DNA of 50,705 bases from JAVBSX01 sp051660685. Its GTDB lineage: Bacteria; Planctomycetota; Planctomycetia; Pirellulales; Thermoguttaceae. Under the pieces are notes generated by a model. That model was not told the origin of the DNA and did no database searches. It was given only the letters and a program-made list of their open reading frames with translations. Positions 34,861 to 43,739 of this stretch are shown here, in pieces. Made by a program: the position numbers and the translations under genes. The stretch covers positions 1 to 50,705 of the forward strand of contig JBOFQB010000029.1 of the NCBI GenBank assembly GCA_051660685.1, in the 5' to 3' direction. Each line of letters starts with the position of its first letter. Positions within the stretch are counted from its first letter, which is position 1.

Positions 34861-35388
34861 TTAAACCGACGATTTTTTCATCAAACGAAACATGGTGTCA
34901 CTTAACGTGTCCGATGTTGCGTTCGTCATTTTCTCGACAATCACCTGATCCAATTGTCCTTGAAAAATTTCTTCCGCCCGTCCTCCATGAAAAAAAGCTG
35001 GTTTTTGTTGCGTTTCTCTCATTGATTTCAGCATCTGTCCATAAAGCGTCTGTCCGGCAAATTGATGAAACACTTTGCGAAATTCTTCCTCATTGTTCTG
35101 ACGTGAGGGGTTTGCAGGGTCAATGAACGTTCCATCTTCATCCAGTTTTCGAGCTTTCGTGTGCATACTTCGATTTGCAAGGGGCGTCGAGTTCTCGGAC
35201 AACTTTGTCGGCTCAGACGCCGTTGTCGATTCAAACGTGTCCGGTCCTTGCTCGGATCGTTTTTTTTTCGTCTGAACCGCATTTTGTAAAACGTCGGCAA
35301 AATCAGCAGAAGACGAGGTATTGCGGAATTTCGGTCCTTCTGAGCTTTGCGCCGTCCAAAGTGAACTGTTAATTGAAGTGATTTCCAT
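34861..35388 (-). CDS. flgJ: rod-binding protein, FlgJ N-terminal domain only
   Basis: 175 residues. The C-terminal half (EFRKVFHQFAGQTLYGQMLKSMRETQQKPAFFHGGRAEEIFQGQLDQVIVEKMT, then LSDTMFRLMKKS) is the rod-binding domain of FlgJ. The muramidase domain found in enterobacterial FlgJ is absent, as in many other phyla. The first 90 residues are Ser/Thr/Lys-rich and probably disordered. It caps rod assembly. It starts 14 bases after flgI stops. Confidence 0.88.
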   Translation of the reverse strand: MEITSINSSLWTAQSSEGPKFRNTSSSADFADVLQNAVQTKKKRSEQGPDTFESTTASEPTKLSENSTPLANRSMHTKARKLDEDGTFIDPANPSRQNNEEEFRKVFHQFAGQTLYGQMLKSMRETQQKPAFFHGGRAEEIFQGQLDQVIVEKMTNATSDTLSDTMFRLMKKSSV

Positions 35389-35402
35389 TTGAAGTCAGTT
35401 GG

Positions 35403-36548
35403 TTATTTATAAATGATTCGTCCAAACAGATTTCCTTGCGCGTCTATTTCCTTGATGATTTCAATGACATCTTGAGGAGGAACCTTCATTGCATTAAGTG
35501 AATCACGAAGTGCAGTCAACTTGACGTTTTGTTGACCTGTCATCTGCTCCTCTAAATCAATGTTGACAAATCGTTGCGCATTATTCCCTTGTCCTTGTTG
35601 ACCCGCTTGTCCCGCTTGTCCAGCTTGTCCGGGAATTGGTGTTCCGCCTGCTTGTGCTGTTATGTTCTTCAGCGAAACAGTAACAGGGGCAATTTCTACA
35701 TTTTGATCAATCACAATGACTCCTGTTCGCTCGTTAATCACAACTGTTGGAATCTTTTCAACACCGTAAAGCTCAATTCGATTGATCAGAGCGACAAATT
35801 CAGCCGGGTTGGGCAAATAGTATTGCGGCACTTTGACCAAAATGTTTTGCTGATCGAGCGCAATTGCCATTTTTTCCTGATTGTCTTCCGTTTCTGTATT
35901 AACATTAGGGTCTTGATTGATTGCGTCGGCAATCGCCGTTGACATAAACCAATCGGCATGTTTTTCGGGCAAAACAAGTGTAATACAACCGTCCTTAATG
36001 TAAGGGTTTCGGAAATTAGCGGTCAATCTCGCCCCATTTGTTACTTTCGCAACAGTTGGTGTTTCAGGTTTTTCTATTGACAAGGCTCCTCCTGCAATTG
36101 CTAAAACCTGAGTTTGTTCCGGTAATTGGGGAATCGGACCAATTAAATTGGTTACAACCAATTGACCATCTTTCAAACTGTTTGCATTTCCGACTGCACT
36201 AACAGTACATTCAATTGAACTCCCTTCTCGTGCTCCTTGAGCGGGAATGGTCGCGGTCACATAGACAAACGCTATGTTTTTGGAGGTCCCCAATTCCTTT
36301 TCCGTCACATTGGGATGTCCCGTTAGGGTCAACATTCGCCCAAAACTCCTAAACGTCTCCTTGAATTCCGCCTTATCGCCCGTTCCTTTAAGCCCTGTTA
36401 CTATACCAAATCCTTGAACCATTGTCGGTTCCTGTCCCTTAATTCTCGCAACACTTCCAATTCGTTGTGCTGCATTGACTGTTGAAACAGTAAAACAGTT
36501 CAAAAGCAAAATAATGAACACCAACAATCGTAAATACTTGACTGACAT
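35403..36548 (-). CDS. flgI: flagellar P-ring protein
   Basis: 381 residues with the signal peptide MSVKYLRLLVFIILLLNCFTVSTVNA. FlgI motifs follow: RIGSVARIKGQEPTMVQGFGIVTGLKGTGD, VYVTATIPAQGAREGSSIECTVSAVGNANSLKDGQLVVTNL, NPAEFVALINRIE, VVINERTGVIVIDQNVEIAPVTVS. The protein forms the periplasmic peptidoglycan ring around the rod. A collagen-like GQAGQAGQAGQQGQG insert, coded by a 9-bp tandem repeat, precedes the C-terminal domain (LRDSLNAMKVPPQDVIEIIKEI). AGGAGC lies upstream of the ATG. Its presence argues for a peptidoglycan layer. Confidence 0.96.
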   Translation of the reverse strand: MSVKYLRLLVFIILLLNCFTVSTVNAAQRIGSVARIKGQEPTMVQGFGIVTGLKGTGDKAEFKETFRSFGRMLTLTGHPNVTEKELGTSKNIAFVYVTATIPAQGAREGSSIECTVSAVGNANSLKDGQLVVTNLIGPIPQLPEQTQVLAIAGGALSIEKPETPTVAKVTNGARLTANFRNPYIKDGCITLVLPEKHADWFMSTAIADAINQDPNVNTETEDNQEKMAIALDQQNILVKVPQYYLPNPAEFVALINRIELYGVEKIPTVVINERTGVIVIDQNVEIAPVTVSLKNITAQAGGTPIPGQAGQAGQAGQQGQGNNAQRFVNIDLEEQMTGQQNVKLTALRDSLNAMKVPPQDVIEIIKEIDAQGNLFGRIIYK

Positions 36549-36629
36549 CTTTAATGCTCCTAAAATTTAGAGAGTAAGCACGACTTTCGTTTTACTTCTT
36601 ACCTCCTACCTTCTATCTTCTGCTTTCTC

Positions 36630-37295
36630 TTAAAACGGCATCCAACGATCAATCCAACGTTGTCCATATCCCCGTTTGATTCCGTCAAACGTATTCCCGG
36701 ACGGTATTTCCTTAAAATCTTTATCTCCAACCATATCGCTCATTACAGTGTCATCTTCCTTAATGTGTTTAGGTGGAACGACACCACTAAAGTAGACAAT
36801 TTTTTCTTCTTCGCCGACAATTCGCTGATCCTGACCTTTAATTCGCAAATCTCCATTTGGAAGAATATCGATAATTTCGCACGATATTTTGACACTCATT
36901 TTTTCTGATCGGGTCAACTGTCCCTTGTTTCTCGCCTGATGATCGAGAACTCCCCCGACAACAGGGGGATCGGTTGTAATCGGTTCAGGAAGGTTGCCCC
37001 AACCTGGAATCCGTATCCAATCGGTTAAGCCCATTTTTCCCGTTATCTTGCGTTGACGTTGACCGTCATTATTGTTCGTGTAAAGCATTTTTTCATCAAT
37101 AATGACGGTAATTCGGTCATGAACCTTAAATGATCGCGGTTCCGGGGTCGGTTGGTATGTGAAGGACGCGTTGCGCAACGTAAGTGGTTGATCGTTCGAT
37201 GTTCTGTAAACAACATCTCCCGTTAAACTTCCACTTTGTCCATAAATTGCAACAGGACTAATCAGCAACAGAACAATAAACAATGCTTTTTTCAT
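36630..37295 (-). CDS. flgH: flagellar L-ring protein, no lipobox cysteine
   Basis: 221 residues. The ATG at 37295 gives the signal sequence MKKALFIVLLLISPVAIYGQ. FlgH motifs: SFKVHDRITVIIDEKM, LTRSEKMSVKISCEIIDILPNGDLRIKGQDQRIVGEEEKIVYFSGVVPPKHI, and a C-terminal GYGQRWIDRWMPF. Classical FlgH is a lipoprotein anchored by an N-terminal Cys; here the signal ends IYGQSG with no Cys. The protein forms the outer-membrane ring of the basal body and lies between flgA and flgI. Confidence 0.92.
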   Translation of the reverse strand: MKKALFIVLLLISPVAIYGQSGSLTGDVVYRTSNDQPLTLRNASFTYQPTPEPRSFKVHDRITVIIDEKMLYTNNNDGQRQRKITGKMGLTDWIRIPGWGNLPEPITTDPPVVGGVLDHQARNKGQLTRSEKMSVKISCEIIDILPNGDLRIKGQDQRIVGEEEKIVYFSGVVPPKHIKEDDTVMSDMVGDKDFKEIPSGNTFDGIKRGYGQRWIDRWMPF

Positions 37296-37404
37296 AATAC
37301 CAACCTGTCTTATGTGAAACCAACAAAGTATAATCAATCGTGTCTCTCAATTTCTGTTCACAACACACATCATTCTGAACACGTTAAACTCGTTATGCTG
37401 TTTT

Positions 37405-38505
37405 CTAATTCGTCATTGAATCAGCAGTTGCATAAACATCGGCTGTTCCGATTCCCGTTACTAACGCCAAAAAGGACGAGTCTGTTCGATCCCGGCTCTC
37501 AATTCGTCCTTTCTCCGGTTTCGCTTTTTGAAGTTGTTCAACCGTAATCAAATCTCCCATTGCGCCGTCTTCAAGGGCTTTTGCTAAACTGCGAACAACA
37601 ACACCAGGTGCTTTTGCGTAAACCGTTACAACTTCCCCTTTTTTAATCATAATCGGGCTTTGAATCATATTGCCCGAAATAACAGTTCCTTCCCGGATGT
37701 TATTGGAAACGGCTTTTCCGATCACTTCATTGAAATCACTGTAATAATCGGTTCCTTTCAAATCTTTTCGATAAACCCGTTGCAGATCATTTTCGTTCAG
37801 AATTTTGTTTTTGGACAGATTCCGTTTCGCAACGACAACATGCGGGGGAAGTGCAATTTCGGCAGAAAAGCGGACAAGCATCCGACGTCCGGTTTTGACA
37901 TTCATTCCCTCAAGTTCGGTCTGAAATTCCTGTGTTCCAATCAGCGGATTTTTTCCGCCGTATATCCCCAGAATCTTTCCCCCTTCTGAAAGAGTTCGTA
38001 TCTGTTCGGGCGACAATCGTAATGTTATCTCCCAAGGAATTGCGTTTTCTACTTTTCCGTCTGTTGTTGCCCGATTTAAGTAGGTGATGAGAGCCGATTG
38101 CAATTCCTCTTCCACTTTTTTCGACGATTTTAATTCCTGTTTGAGTTCCCGATCCTCCTGATTCTTCTGTCGTTGGACATTCCCAGGTCCTTGTATCGTT
38201 ATTTGATTTGATCCTGTATAACGATGATCGAGCGAACTGATTCCTTGATTGGAGAGTACGTCCCGTATTTGTGCCGCATTGACAATTCGGGTTCCCCCGG
38301 AAATGGGAGCCGGAAATAATTTCGTCTTTCCCAACTGCAAAACAATTTCGTCTGTTTCACCTTTTTCAGGAATGATTTCGGCAAGATCGGCGAGAACAAC
38401 GATTGTGTCGGAACACTGTGCATTCTTGTTGAACCGAATTTCAGCAGCGTCAGCAACACTGAACAACAGCAATCCCCCAATAATACCTAACAGTGTACTC
38501 TTCAT
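37405..38505 (-). CDS. flgA: P-ring assembly chaperone with SAF domain
   Basis: 366 residues with a short signal peptide (MKSTLLGIIGGLLLFSVADAA). The C-terminal SAF/FlgA domain reads VVVAKRNLSKNKILNENDLQRVYRKDLKGTDYYSDFNEVIGKAVSNNIREGTVISGNMIQSPIMIKKGEVVTVYAKAPGV. FlgA assists FlgI polymerisation in the periplasm. The N-terminal 200 residues, longer than in E. coli FlgA, include a charged helical stretch (NQEDRELKQELKSSKKVEEELQ). GGAG lies 8 bases before the ATG. It is the third gene of the operon. Confidence 0.92.
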   Translation of the reverse strand: MKSTLLGIIGGLLLFSVADAAEIRFNKNAQCSDTIVVLADLAEIIPEKGETDEIVLQLGKTKLFPAPISGGTRIVNAAQIRDVLSNQGISSLDHRYTGSNQITIQGPGNVQRQKNQEDRELKQELKSSKKVEEELQSALITYLNRATTDGKVENAIPWEITLRLSPEQIRTLSEGGKILGIYGGKNPLIGTQEFQTELEGMNVKTGRRMLVRFSAEIALPPHVVVAKRNLSKNKILNENDLQRVYRKDLKGTDYYSDFNEVIGKAVSNNIREGTVISGNMIQSPIMIKKGEVVTVYAKAPGVVVRSLAKALEDGAMGDLITVEQLQKAKPEKGRIESRDRTDSSFLALVTGIGTADVYATADSMTN

Positions 38506-38590
38506 CGTTGTCTCCCTCTCAATTCAATCCCCTTGCTTTTTTGCACACTCAACTCTTAATTCCTTCAGTTGACCTCATTGTCGATCTGTA

Positions 38591-39394
38591 CTACCTCTTG
38601 ATGTTAATGACGGTCTGCAACACTTGATCGCCCGTTCGCGTTACCTGACTGTTCAACTCATAAGCCCGTTGTGAGGTAATCATGTCAATCAGTTCTGTAA
38701 CCGGTTGTATATTTGACTGTTCGAGCATCCGCTGTTTTAAGACGCCGACGCCGTTTAACCCCGGTTGTCCGTCAATTGGTGCTCCCGATGATTCTGTTTC
38801 CTTAAACAGATTTTCACCTAATCGAAGTAGTCCTTCAGGATTGACAAAGGTTGACAATTGAAACTGCCCAACCTGCTGTAATTGTGTGTTTTGCGCTTGT
38901 ACAACTGAAACCGTTCCATATTCGTCAATCTGGACTTCTGTTGCATCTTGGGGGATCGTAATTTGTGGATCAATTAACCGACCGTTGTAAGCACTCCCAA
39001 GAACAATTGCTCCATTTGAGTTGATTGAAAAATTGCCCGCTCTCGAATACAGAACTTGTCCTGTCGCGGGGTCATTGACGCGGAAAAAACCTTCTCCCGC
39101 AATTGCAACGTCCATTGGACGGTTTGTTTCCTGGAATCCCCCTTGTCGCATTTGCGATTGAACACTTGTAACCCGGGTTCCAAGACCTATTTGAATTCCC
39201 GTTGCTGTAAATTCACCCTGAACATCTTGTGAACCGGGGTATCTCCAATTGTCGTAAAACAAATCCTCGAAATTGCAACGTTGCTTTTTGAACGCGGTCG
39301 TCTCCATGTTCGCCAGATTGTTCGCAACCGTATTCAATTTCTGCTCCATTGCGAGCATTCCACTTCCTGAGGTGTATAACGTTTGAAGAGGCAT
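38591..39394 (-). CDS. flgG: distal rod protein
   Basis: 267 residues. The N-terminal rod motif is LYTSGSGMLAMEQKLNTVANNLANMETTAFKKQRCNFEDLFYD. RPMDVAIAGEGFFRV and LYSRAGNFSINSNGAIV are core FlgG sequences. The C-terminus, VTELIDMITSQRAYELNSQVTRTGDQVLQTVINIKR, is typical. FlgG builds the distal rod that passes through the P and L rings encoded downstream. Confidence 0.97.
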   Translation of the reverse strand: MPLQTLYTSGSGMLAMEQKLNTVANNLANMETTAFKKQRCNFEDLFYDNWRYPGSQDVQGEFTATGIQIGLGTRVTSVQSQMRQGGFQETNRPMDVAIAGEGFFRVNDPATGQVLYSRAGNFSINSNGAIVLGSAYNGRLIDPQITIPQDATEVQIDEYGTVSVVQAQNTQLQQVGQFQLSTFVNPEGLLRLGENLFKETESSGAPIDGQPGLNGVGVLKQRMLEQSNIQPVTELIDMITSQRAYELNSQVTRTGDQVLQTVINIKR

Positions 39395-39476
39395 TGTTGA
39401 TTTAGGGTTAAAATTGTTAAACGGCTTGTCCTTTTGAGGACATTATTTCTGTTGACAACATCATTGCATGTTCACT

Positions 39477-40253
39477 TTAGGTGATTCGCAACACTTTACT
39501 GAGAAGTCCCCCCGTCAATTCGTCCTGTGTCTGCATCATTTTTGAGTTCGTCTCAATTGCCCGGGATGCAACAATCATCTCGATCATTTCAGATGCCGGG
39601 TTAACAGCGGACTTTTCGAGAGCACCTTGTTTGAAACTCCGTTCCATTTGCGGAACCGGCGTTTGACCGTCCAGACTGCGATATACATTTTCTCCCAGTT
39701 TCACCATTCCCTTATCATTATTGGGAACAACAAGGGCCATATTCGTTCGAACTCCCCCTGCTTGCTGAATTGCCCCATCTTCCGTAATATGCCAAGTTGG
39801 GTCGTTCGGATCGGCAATCACAATCGGCTGCATTGCATCATCACAGACAGCGAATTGACCGCGACCACTTTGCATGACCAACCGACCGTCTGAGAGAACG
39901 TCAAAATTTCCGGCCCGGGTCAACAACAGTTCACCATTTCGTTGATTCTGCACAACGAAGAAACCTTCTCCGTTGATCGCAACATCTGTTCTTTCATTGG
40001 TTGACTCTATCTTGCCCATAATGAACTCGGTCGCCGTTCCAACCGTTATCACTCCCCCGCTAATGTCGTTAATCGTCCCAGAACCGGGATAATCATCGCC
40101 CAAGTCAATCCGTTCAGTGTTGCGCGCCATTTGAAGTGCAACTTCACGTTTGAAACCCGGCGTGTCAACATTCGCTATGTTGTTCGCAATTGTTCGGAGT
40201 CGGTATTCTTGGGAATGAGCACCTTCTGCAGAAACGTAAAGACCGTAAGACAT
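39477..40253 (-). CDS. flgF: proximal rod / hook-basal body protein FlgF
   Basis: 258 residues. LYVSAEGAHSQEYRLRTIANNIANVDTPGFKREVALQM is the flagellar basal-body rod signature. TDVAINGEGFFVVQNQRNGELLLTRAGNFDVLSDGRLV and the C-terminal PASEMIEMIVASRAIETNSKMMQTQDELTGGLLSKVLRIT complete the family pattern. Position before flgG and length favour FlgF over a second FlgG. It is the first gene of the operon on the minus strand, with a 390-bp leader region upstream. Confidence 0.92.
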   Translation of the reverse strand: MSYGLYVSAEGAHSQEYRLRTIANNIANVDTPGFKREVALQMARNTERIDLGDDYPGSGTINDISGGVITVGTATEFIMGKIESTNERTDVAINGEGFFVVQNQRNGELLLTRAGNFDVLSDGRLVMQSGRGQFAVCDDAMQPIVIADPNDPTWHITEDGAIQQAGGVRTNMALVVPNNDKGMVKLGENVYRSLDGQTPVPQMERSFKQGALEKSAVNPASEMIEMIVASRAIETNSKMMQTQDELTGGLLSKVLRIT

Positions 40254-40643
40254 GATTCAATCTATTTTCGACGGAGTTTATTCAGGGTATGCCCCAACAA
40301 GTATTGTTCAGGGCTGTTTCGTTTGGTCGGTTCCTGTCCAAGTACAAAACGGGAACCTCTCATTGTCATTTATCGACTTTAACGATTGCACTCAACACAA
40401 AAAACAGTAAAAATACGCAAAGTTTTCCGATTAAGTCGATTTTGACGACTATTTTGTGGTTGCGTAAGAGAGAATTCAAAATAGAAATGTGCGTTAAATG
40501 CAAAAAATGAACAAAATACGAAGAAAAGAAAATATAGAAAGAATGAACAAGAGAAAAGAACTGCGAAAATAGGCAGAATAAGAAGAAAAAACAAGAATGT
40601 TGTCACAACGAAGGTGATATGAGGAACAAGGTCAATCAACGTT
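40254..40643 (-). other. non-coding region between ispD and flgF with a purine/pyrimidine-skewed tract
   Basis: From about 40490 to 40625 the top strand is nearly all A and G (CAAGAGAAAAGAACTGCG, AAGAAAAGAAAATATAG), so a transcript entering the flagellar operon would be pyrimidine-rich. A GTCGATAA sequence on the minus strand at 40370-40377 resembles a sigma-28 -10 box but lacks a -35. The Phe-rich open frame on the minus strand is explained by this base skew and is not called. Confidence 0.5.
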
Positions 40644-41375
40644 CTACACTGTTCCGCTCAACAATGATCGATTTCTCAAAACCTGTTCGGCAAAATCAAG
40701 ATCAGCCCGAGTCGTTATTTTAATGTTCGTTTTTTCGCCCGGGACAATGACAACGGGATATCCCAATTGTTGGACCAAATGAGCATCGTCCGTTGCATGA
40801 ACCTTTCCTCGTTCGGCATAAGCCCGCATTAACAAATCCCTATTGAAGACTTGCGGGGTTTGCGCTTCCCAAAGATTCTCCCGAGAAACCGTCTCCACAA
40901 TTTCAAGACCTTGTTCCTGAGTCCCCTTTTCGGTCTCCCTTTCGACCGATTGGACCCGTTTGATCGTCCCGGTAATCGGCGTTGCCAAAATCGCAGCCCC
41001 TTGCTGCAATGCTGCTTGAAAAACCGATTTGACCTGATTCAACGTTATGCAAGGTCGGGCTGCATCATGGACTGCAACAAACTCCATATCGGGTCGAACT
41101 TGTCGTAAACCGTTTTCAACGGAATGAAACCGTTCTTTTCCCCCTTCTGTCAGCAAAACATCATTTGGGAAAAAATCGGAGCTGGTCAACAAACCCCGAT
41201 CAGCCGGGTCAATCACCATAATGATTTGACCGACTTCTTCACAACGACGAAAAAGTTCGAGGGAATGTGACCAGACCGGCCGGTTGCGGAGTTGGGCGAA
41301 CGTCTTTTTTTGTGTTGGATCACCAAAACGACGACTTTGACCGGCCGACATGATGAGAACGGCAACATTTTTCAT
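40644..41375 (-). CDS. ispD: 2-C-methyl-D-erythritol 4-phosphate cytidylyltransferase
   Basis: 243 residues. VLIMSAGQSRRFGDPTQKKTFAQLRNRPV is the CTP-binding Gly-rich loop and conserved Lys segment. LLTEGGKERFHSVENGL and FVAVHDAARPCI are IspD signatures. ETVSRENLWEAQTPQVFNRDLLMRAY and VHATDDAHLVQQLG, then KTNIKITTRADLDFAE, complete the family pattern. It couples MEP to CTP in the non-mevalonate isoprenoid pathway. An insert between KRVQSVER and ETVSREN is slightly longer than usual. Other MEP-pathway genes are not adjacent. Confidence 0.96.
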   Translation of the reverse strand: MKNVAVLIMSAGQSRRFGDPTQKKTFAQLRNRPVWSHSLELFRRCEEVGQIIMVIDPADRGLLTSSDFFPNDVLLTEGGKERFHSVENGLRQVRPDMEFVAVHDAARPCITLNQVKSVFQAALQQGAAILATPITGTIKRVQSVERETEKGTQEQGLEIVETVSRENLWEAQTPQVFNRDLLMRAYAERGKVHATDDAHLVQQLGYPVVIVPGEKTNIKITTRADLDFAEQVLRNRSLLSGTV

Positions 41376-41394
41376 TTGAAGTGGAACCTTCCCC

Positions 41395-41422
41395 TTGCAA
41401 GTTGGGCCAAAATGGATACAAT
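41395..41422 (+). promoter_or_regulatory. promoter for tRNA-Gly
   Basis: TTGCAA, 16-bp spacer, TACAAT; the -10 box ends 47 bases before the tRNA. Confidence 0.6.
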
Positions 41423-41469
41423 CGGACTCTGAAAAGTCGGTTTGTCCGAAAAAAAACCGATAAAATTGC

Positions 41470-41540
41470 GCGCCCTTAGTGTAGCGGCAACACGATAGCT
41501 TCCCAAGCTGTAATTGAGGGTTCGACTCCCTTAGGGCGCT
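41470..41540 (+). tRNA. tRNA-Gly (CCC anticodon)
   Basis: 71 nt. GCGCCCT pairs with AGGGCGC in the acceptor stem. The D arm is TAGTGTAGCGGCAACACGA. The anticodon loop TTCCCAA gives CCC (glycine GGG codon). The T arm is GAGGGTTCGACTCCC. CCA is not encoded. Confidence 0.96.
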
Positions 41541-41632
41541 TTACTCTTCTTATCTTTTCTGGGCGTTTTGTCTTTTTTTCGCCTATTGTCCATTTTTAGC
41601 CCGCATTGTTCTTTTTATGCACTTTGCCCGTT

Positions 41633-43222
41633 TCAACCATTCTTTTTTTGGATTGCGGCTGCAATCAGGGCTGTAAAGAGCGGATGTGATTTTGTTGGTT
41701 GGGATTTGAATTGCGGATTGGATTGAACGGCGAGGAACCAGGGATGATTGTTCAGTTCAATTGCTTCAACCCAATGTCCGTCAGGACTGGTTGCTGAAAT
41801 TTTGAATTCGCCGCTTTTCTCGAAATCAGCACGAAATTTGTTATTCAGTTCATAACGGTGTCGGAATCTCTCCGTCACTTCTTCGGCATGATACAGTTTG
41901 GCAATCCGACTTCCTGCAATCAATTGGGACGGAAAAGCCCCGACTTTCAGTTTGGCTTCTTCGTTTGTCAGACAAATGACAGGATAAGCGGTTTCCTTGT
42001 CATATTCCGTTGAATTGGCTCCCTTTAATCCGAGGACATTTCTTGCGTATTCGATTGCGGCGACCTGCATTCCAAGTGAGATACCAAAGAAGGGGATGTT
42101 TTCTTCTCGGGCAATCCGGACTGCTTCGATTTTTCCGTCGATTTCGCTTTCTCCGAGACTTCCGGCAAGGAGGATTCCGTCGACATCTCTCAGTAATTGC
42201 TGTGTTTCACTTCGGAGAACATTGGCACTTGGAATCCGTTGAATCCGAATTTGGGCCCGATTCGTAATTCCGGCATGATCGAGTGCTTCATAAACCGATT
42301 TGTAAGCGTCCCGCAATTCGGCGTATTCCCCGACAACGGCGATTGAAATTTCATGTTCAGGGTGTCGCAAGGTGTGCAACAGTTCATGCCAACCTGAAAG
42401 ATCGAGTTCCCCGGCGTTCTGAATGTTCAGTTTTTTGACAATCAACTGGTCAATTTTATTCTCTGCGAGACTGGTTGGGACTTCATAAATCGAAAAGTCT
42501 TTATCCCGCTCCTCAATAACGGCTTCAGTTTCAATGTTGCAGTAAAGCCCGATTTTATCGCGGACATCTCGGGGAATTGCGACTTCACTTCGACAGACAA
42601 GGATGTCGGGTTGAATACCGATTTGACGGAGCTGACCAACAGAATGTTGGGTTGGTTTTGTCTTTAATTCCCGGGCTGCTTTGAGATAGGGGACAAGAGT
42701 TAAATGAATGTAGAGGACATTTTCTTTGCCGACATCGAGCGAGAATTGGCGAATTGCTTCCATGTGAGGAAGACTTTCCATATCCCCGACTGTTCCGCCG
42801 ATTTCGACGATTACGACGTCCACATTTTTTCCGCCGACTTTGAGAACGCAACGTTTGATTTCGTCCGTAATGTGCGGAATGACTTGGACGGTTGCGCCCT
42901 GATATTCCCCGCGTCGTTCCTTCTCAAAAACTCGTTGATAAATCTGACCGCTTGTCAAACTACTATCCCGGGTCAATTTGCAGTCCGTAAACCGTTCATA
43001 GTGTCCTAAATCCAAATCGGTCGTACTTCCATCATCTAGGACATAAACCTCTCCATGTTGGGCGGGAGAGAGTTTACCCGGATCGACATTCATGTAAGGG
43101 TCCAGTTTTTGCATCTGAACTCGCAAACCGCGACGTTCGAGCAACATTCCAATTGAAGCACTTGTCAGACCTTTTCCAAGTGAACTTACAACACCCCCAG
43201 TTACAAAGATATATTTCGTCAT
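41633..43222 (-). CDS. pyrG: CTP synthase with catalytically dead glutaminase domain
   Basis: 529 residues. The N-terminal synthetase domain is canonical: KYIFVTGGVVSSLGKGLTSASIGMLLE (ATP site), KLDPYMNVDPG, VIVEIGGTVGDMES, and the KTKPTQHSVGQLRQIGIQPD region. It should make CTP from UTP, ATP and ammonia. The GATase class I domain keeps its fold but not its chemistry. The nucleophile motif GICLGMQ is GISLGMQ (S382), the oxyanion segment is AGSLGESEIDGK where PGGFGxRGxxGK is expected, and the usual VQFHPEFKS is VQSNPQFKS (N502, Q504 in place of the His and Glu). RHRYELNN and TSPDGHWVEAIEL are retained. The gene is otherwise intact. It stands alone, transcribed opposite to tRNA-Gly. Confidence 0.95.
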   Translation of the reverse strand: MTKYIFVTGGVVSSLGKGLTSASIGMLLERRGLRVQMQKLDPYMNVDPGKLSPAQHGEVYVLDDGSTTDLDLGHYERFTDCKLTRDSSLTSGQIYQRVFEKERRGEYQGATVQVIPHITDEIKRCVLKVGGKNVDVVIVEIGGTVGDMESLPHMEAIRQFSLDVGKENVLYIHLTLVPYLKAARELKTKPTQHSVGQLRQIGIQPDILVCRSEVAIPRDVRDKIGLYCNIETEAVIEERDKDFSIYEVPTSLAENKIDQLIVKKLNIQNAGELDLSGWHELLHTLRHPEHEISIAVVGEYAELRDAYKSVYEALDHAGITNRAQIRIQRIPSANVLRSETQQLLRDVDGILLAGSLGESEIDGKIEAVRIAREENIPFFGISLGMQVAAIEYARNVLGLKGANSTEYDKETAYPVICLTNEEAKLKVGAFPSQLIAGSRIAKLYHAEEVTERFRHRYELNNKFRADFEKSGEFKISATSPDGHWVEAIELNNHPWFLAVQSNPQFKSQPTKSHPLFTALIAAAIQKKNG

Positions 43223-43473
43223 TGTGAGAAAATAGGCAAGATTGACAGACCAAAACGGTTAATGCCCAACCCCGGTTTAACTTGGGTCGAGTTAGGATGA
43301 ACCAATCCGTTGTCCTCAAGACTCTCCGTTGAATACGGCTTTTCTTGAAGAAAGGACACGTTTCATCCCTTTTGAATACACCGTGAGTCAAGTCTACACG
43401 AAAGTCGTGAATCGTCAACCGAGACGGACAACGATAAGCGGCCTAAATCAGCAATTGATAGTCAGTCAGCAAT
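43223..43473. other. intergenic region upstream of pyrG, no supported gene
   Basis: Contains the pyrG leader (AAATAGGCAAGATTGACAG) and unremarkable sequence. No convincing coding frame or strong hairpin is seen. Confidence 0.4.
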
Positions 43474-43614
43474 TTATAGGAAGCGTTGATTGAATTTTTC
43501 CCAAACGGGAGATTGAGGACGAATTGCGAGGACATCAGGTGTTAATCCGGCTTTCTCTCGGTGATCGTCCGCCGTTTCAAAACCGCGCCATTTTCCCCGA
43601 TATTGTCGTATTGT
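43474..43614 (-). pseudogene. possible 3' remnant of a lost gene
   Basis: An open frame without a start codon encodes 46 residues. It begins TIRQYRGKWRGFETADD, continues REKAGLTPDVLAIRPQ, and ends SPVWEKFNQRFL before a TAA. Its composition looks like protein and unlike the repeat DNA elsewhere. A stop codon precedes it directly, so it would be the tail of a decayed gene. The family is not recognised. Confidence 0.3.
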
Positions 43615-43739
43615 CTATGTCCAACCTTCGACTAGACTTGTTCGGCAACCGATTGGAACACCCAAAAAAATTTACCTATTCTGTCAAGAATAGAGTCATT
43701 TGACAAAATAAGCAAAATAATTTGAGTTCTCGAACAAGT

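Noticed and set aside
40379..40639. 86-codon Phe/Leu-rich hydrophobic frame just after ispD
   Set aside because: It starts at a TTG without a ribosome-binding site, and its composition follows from the purine-rich opposite strand.
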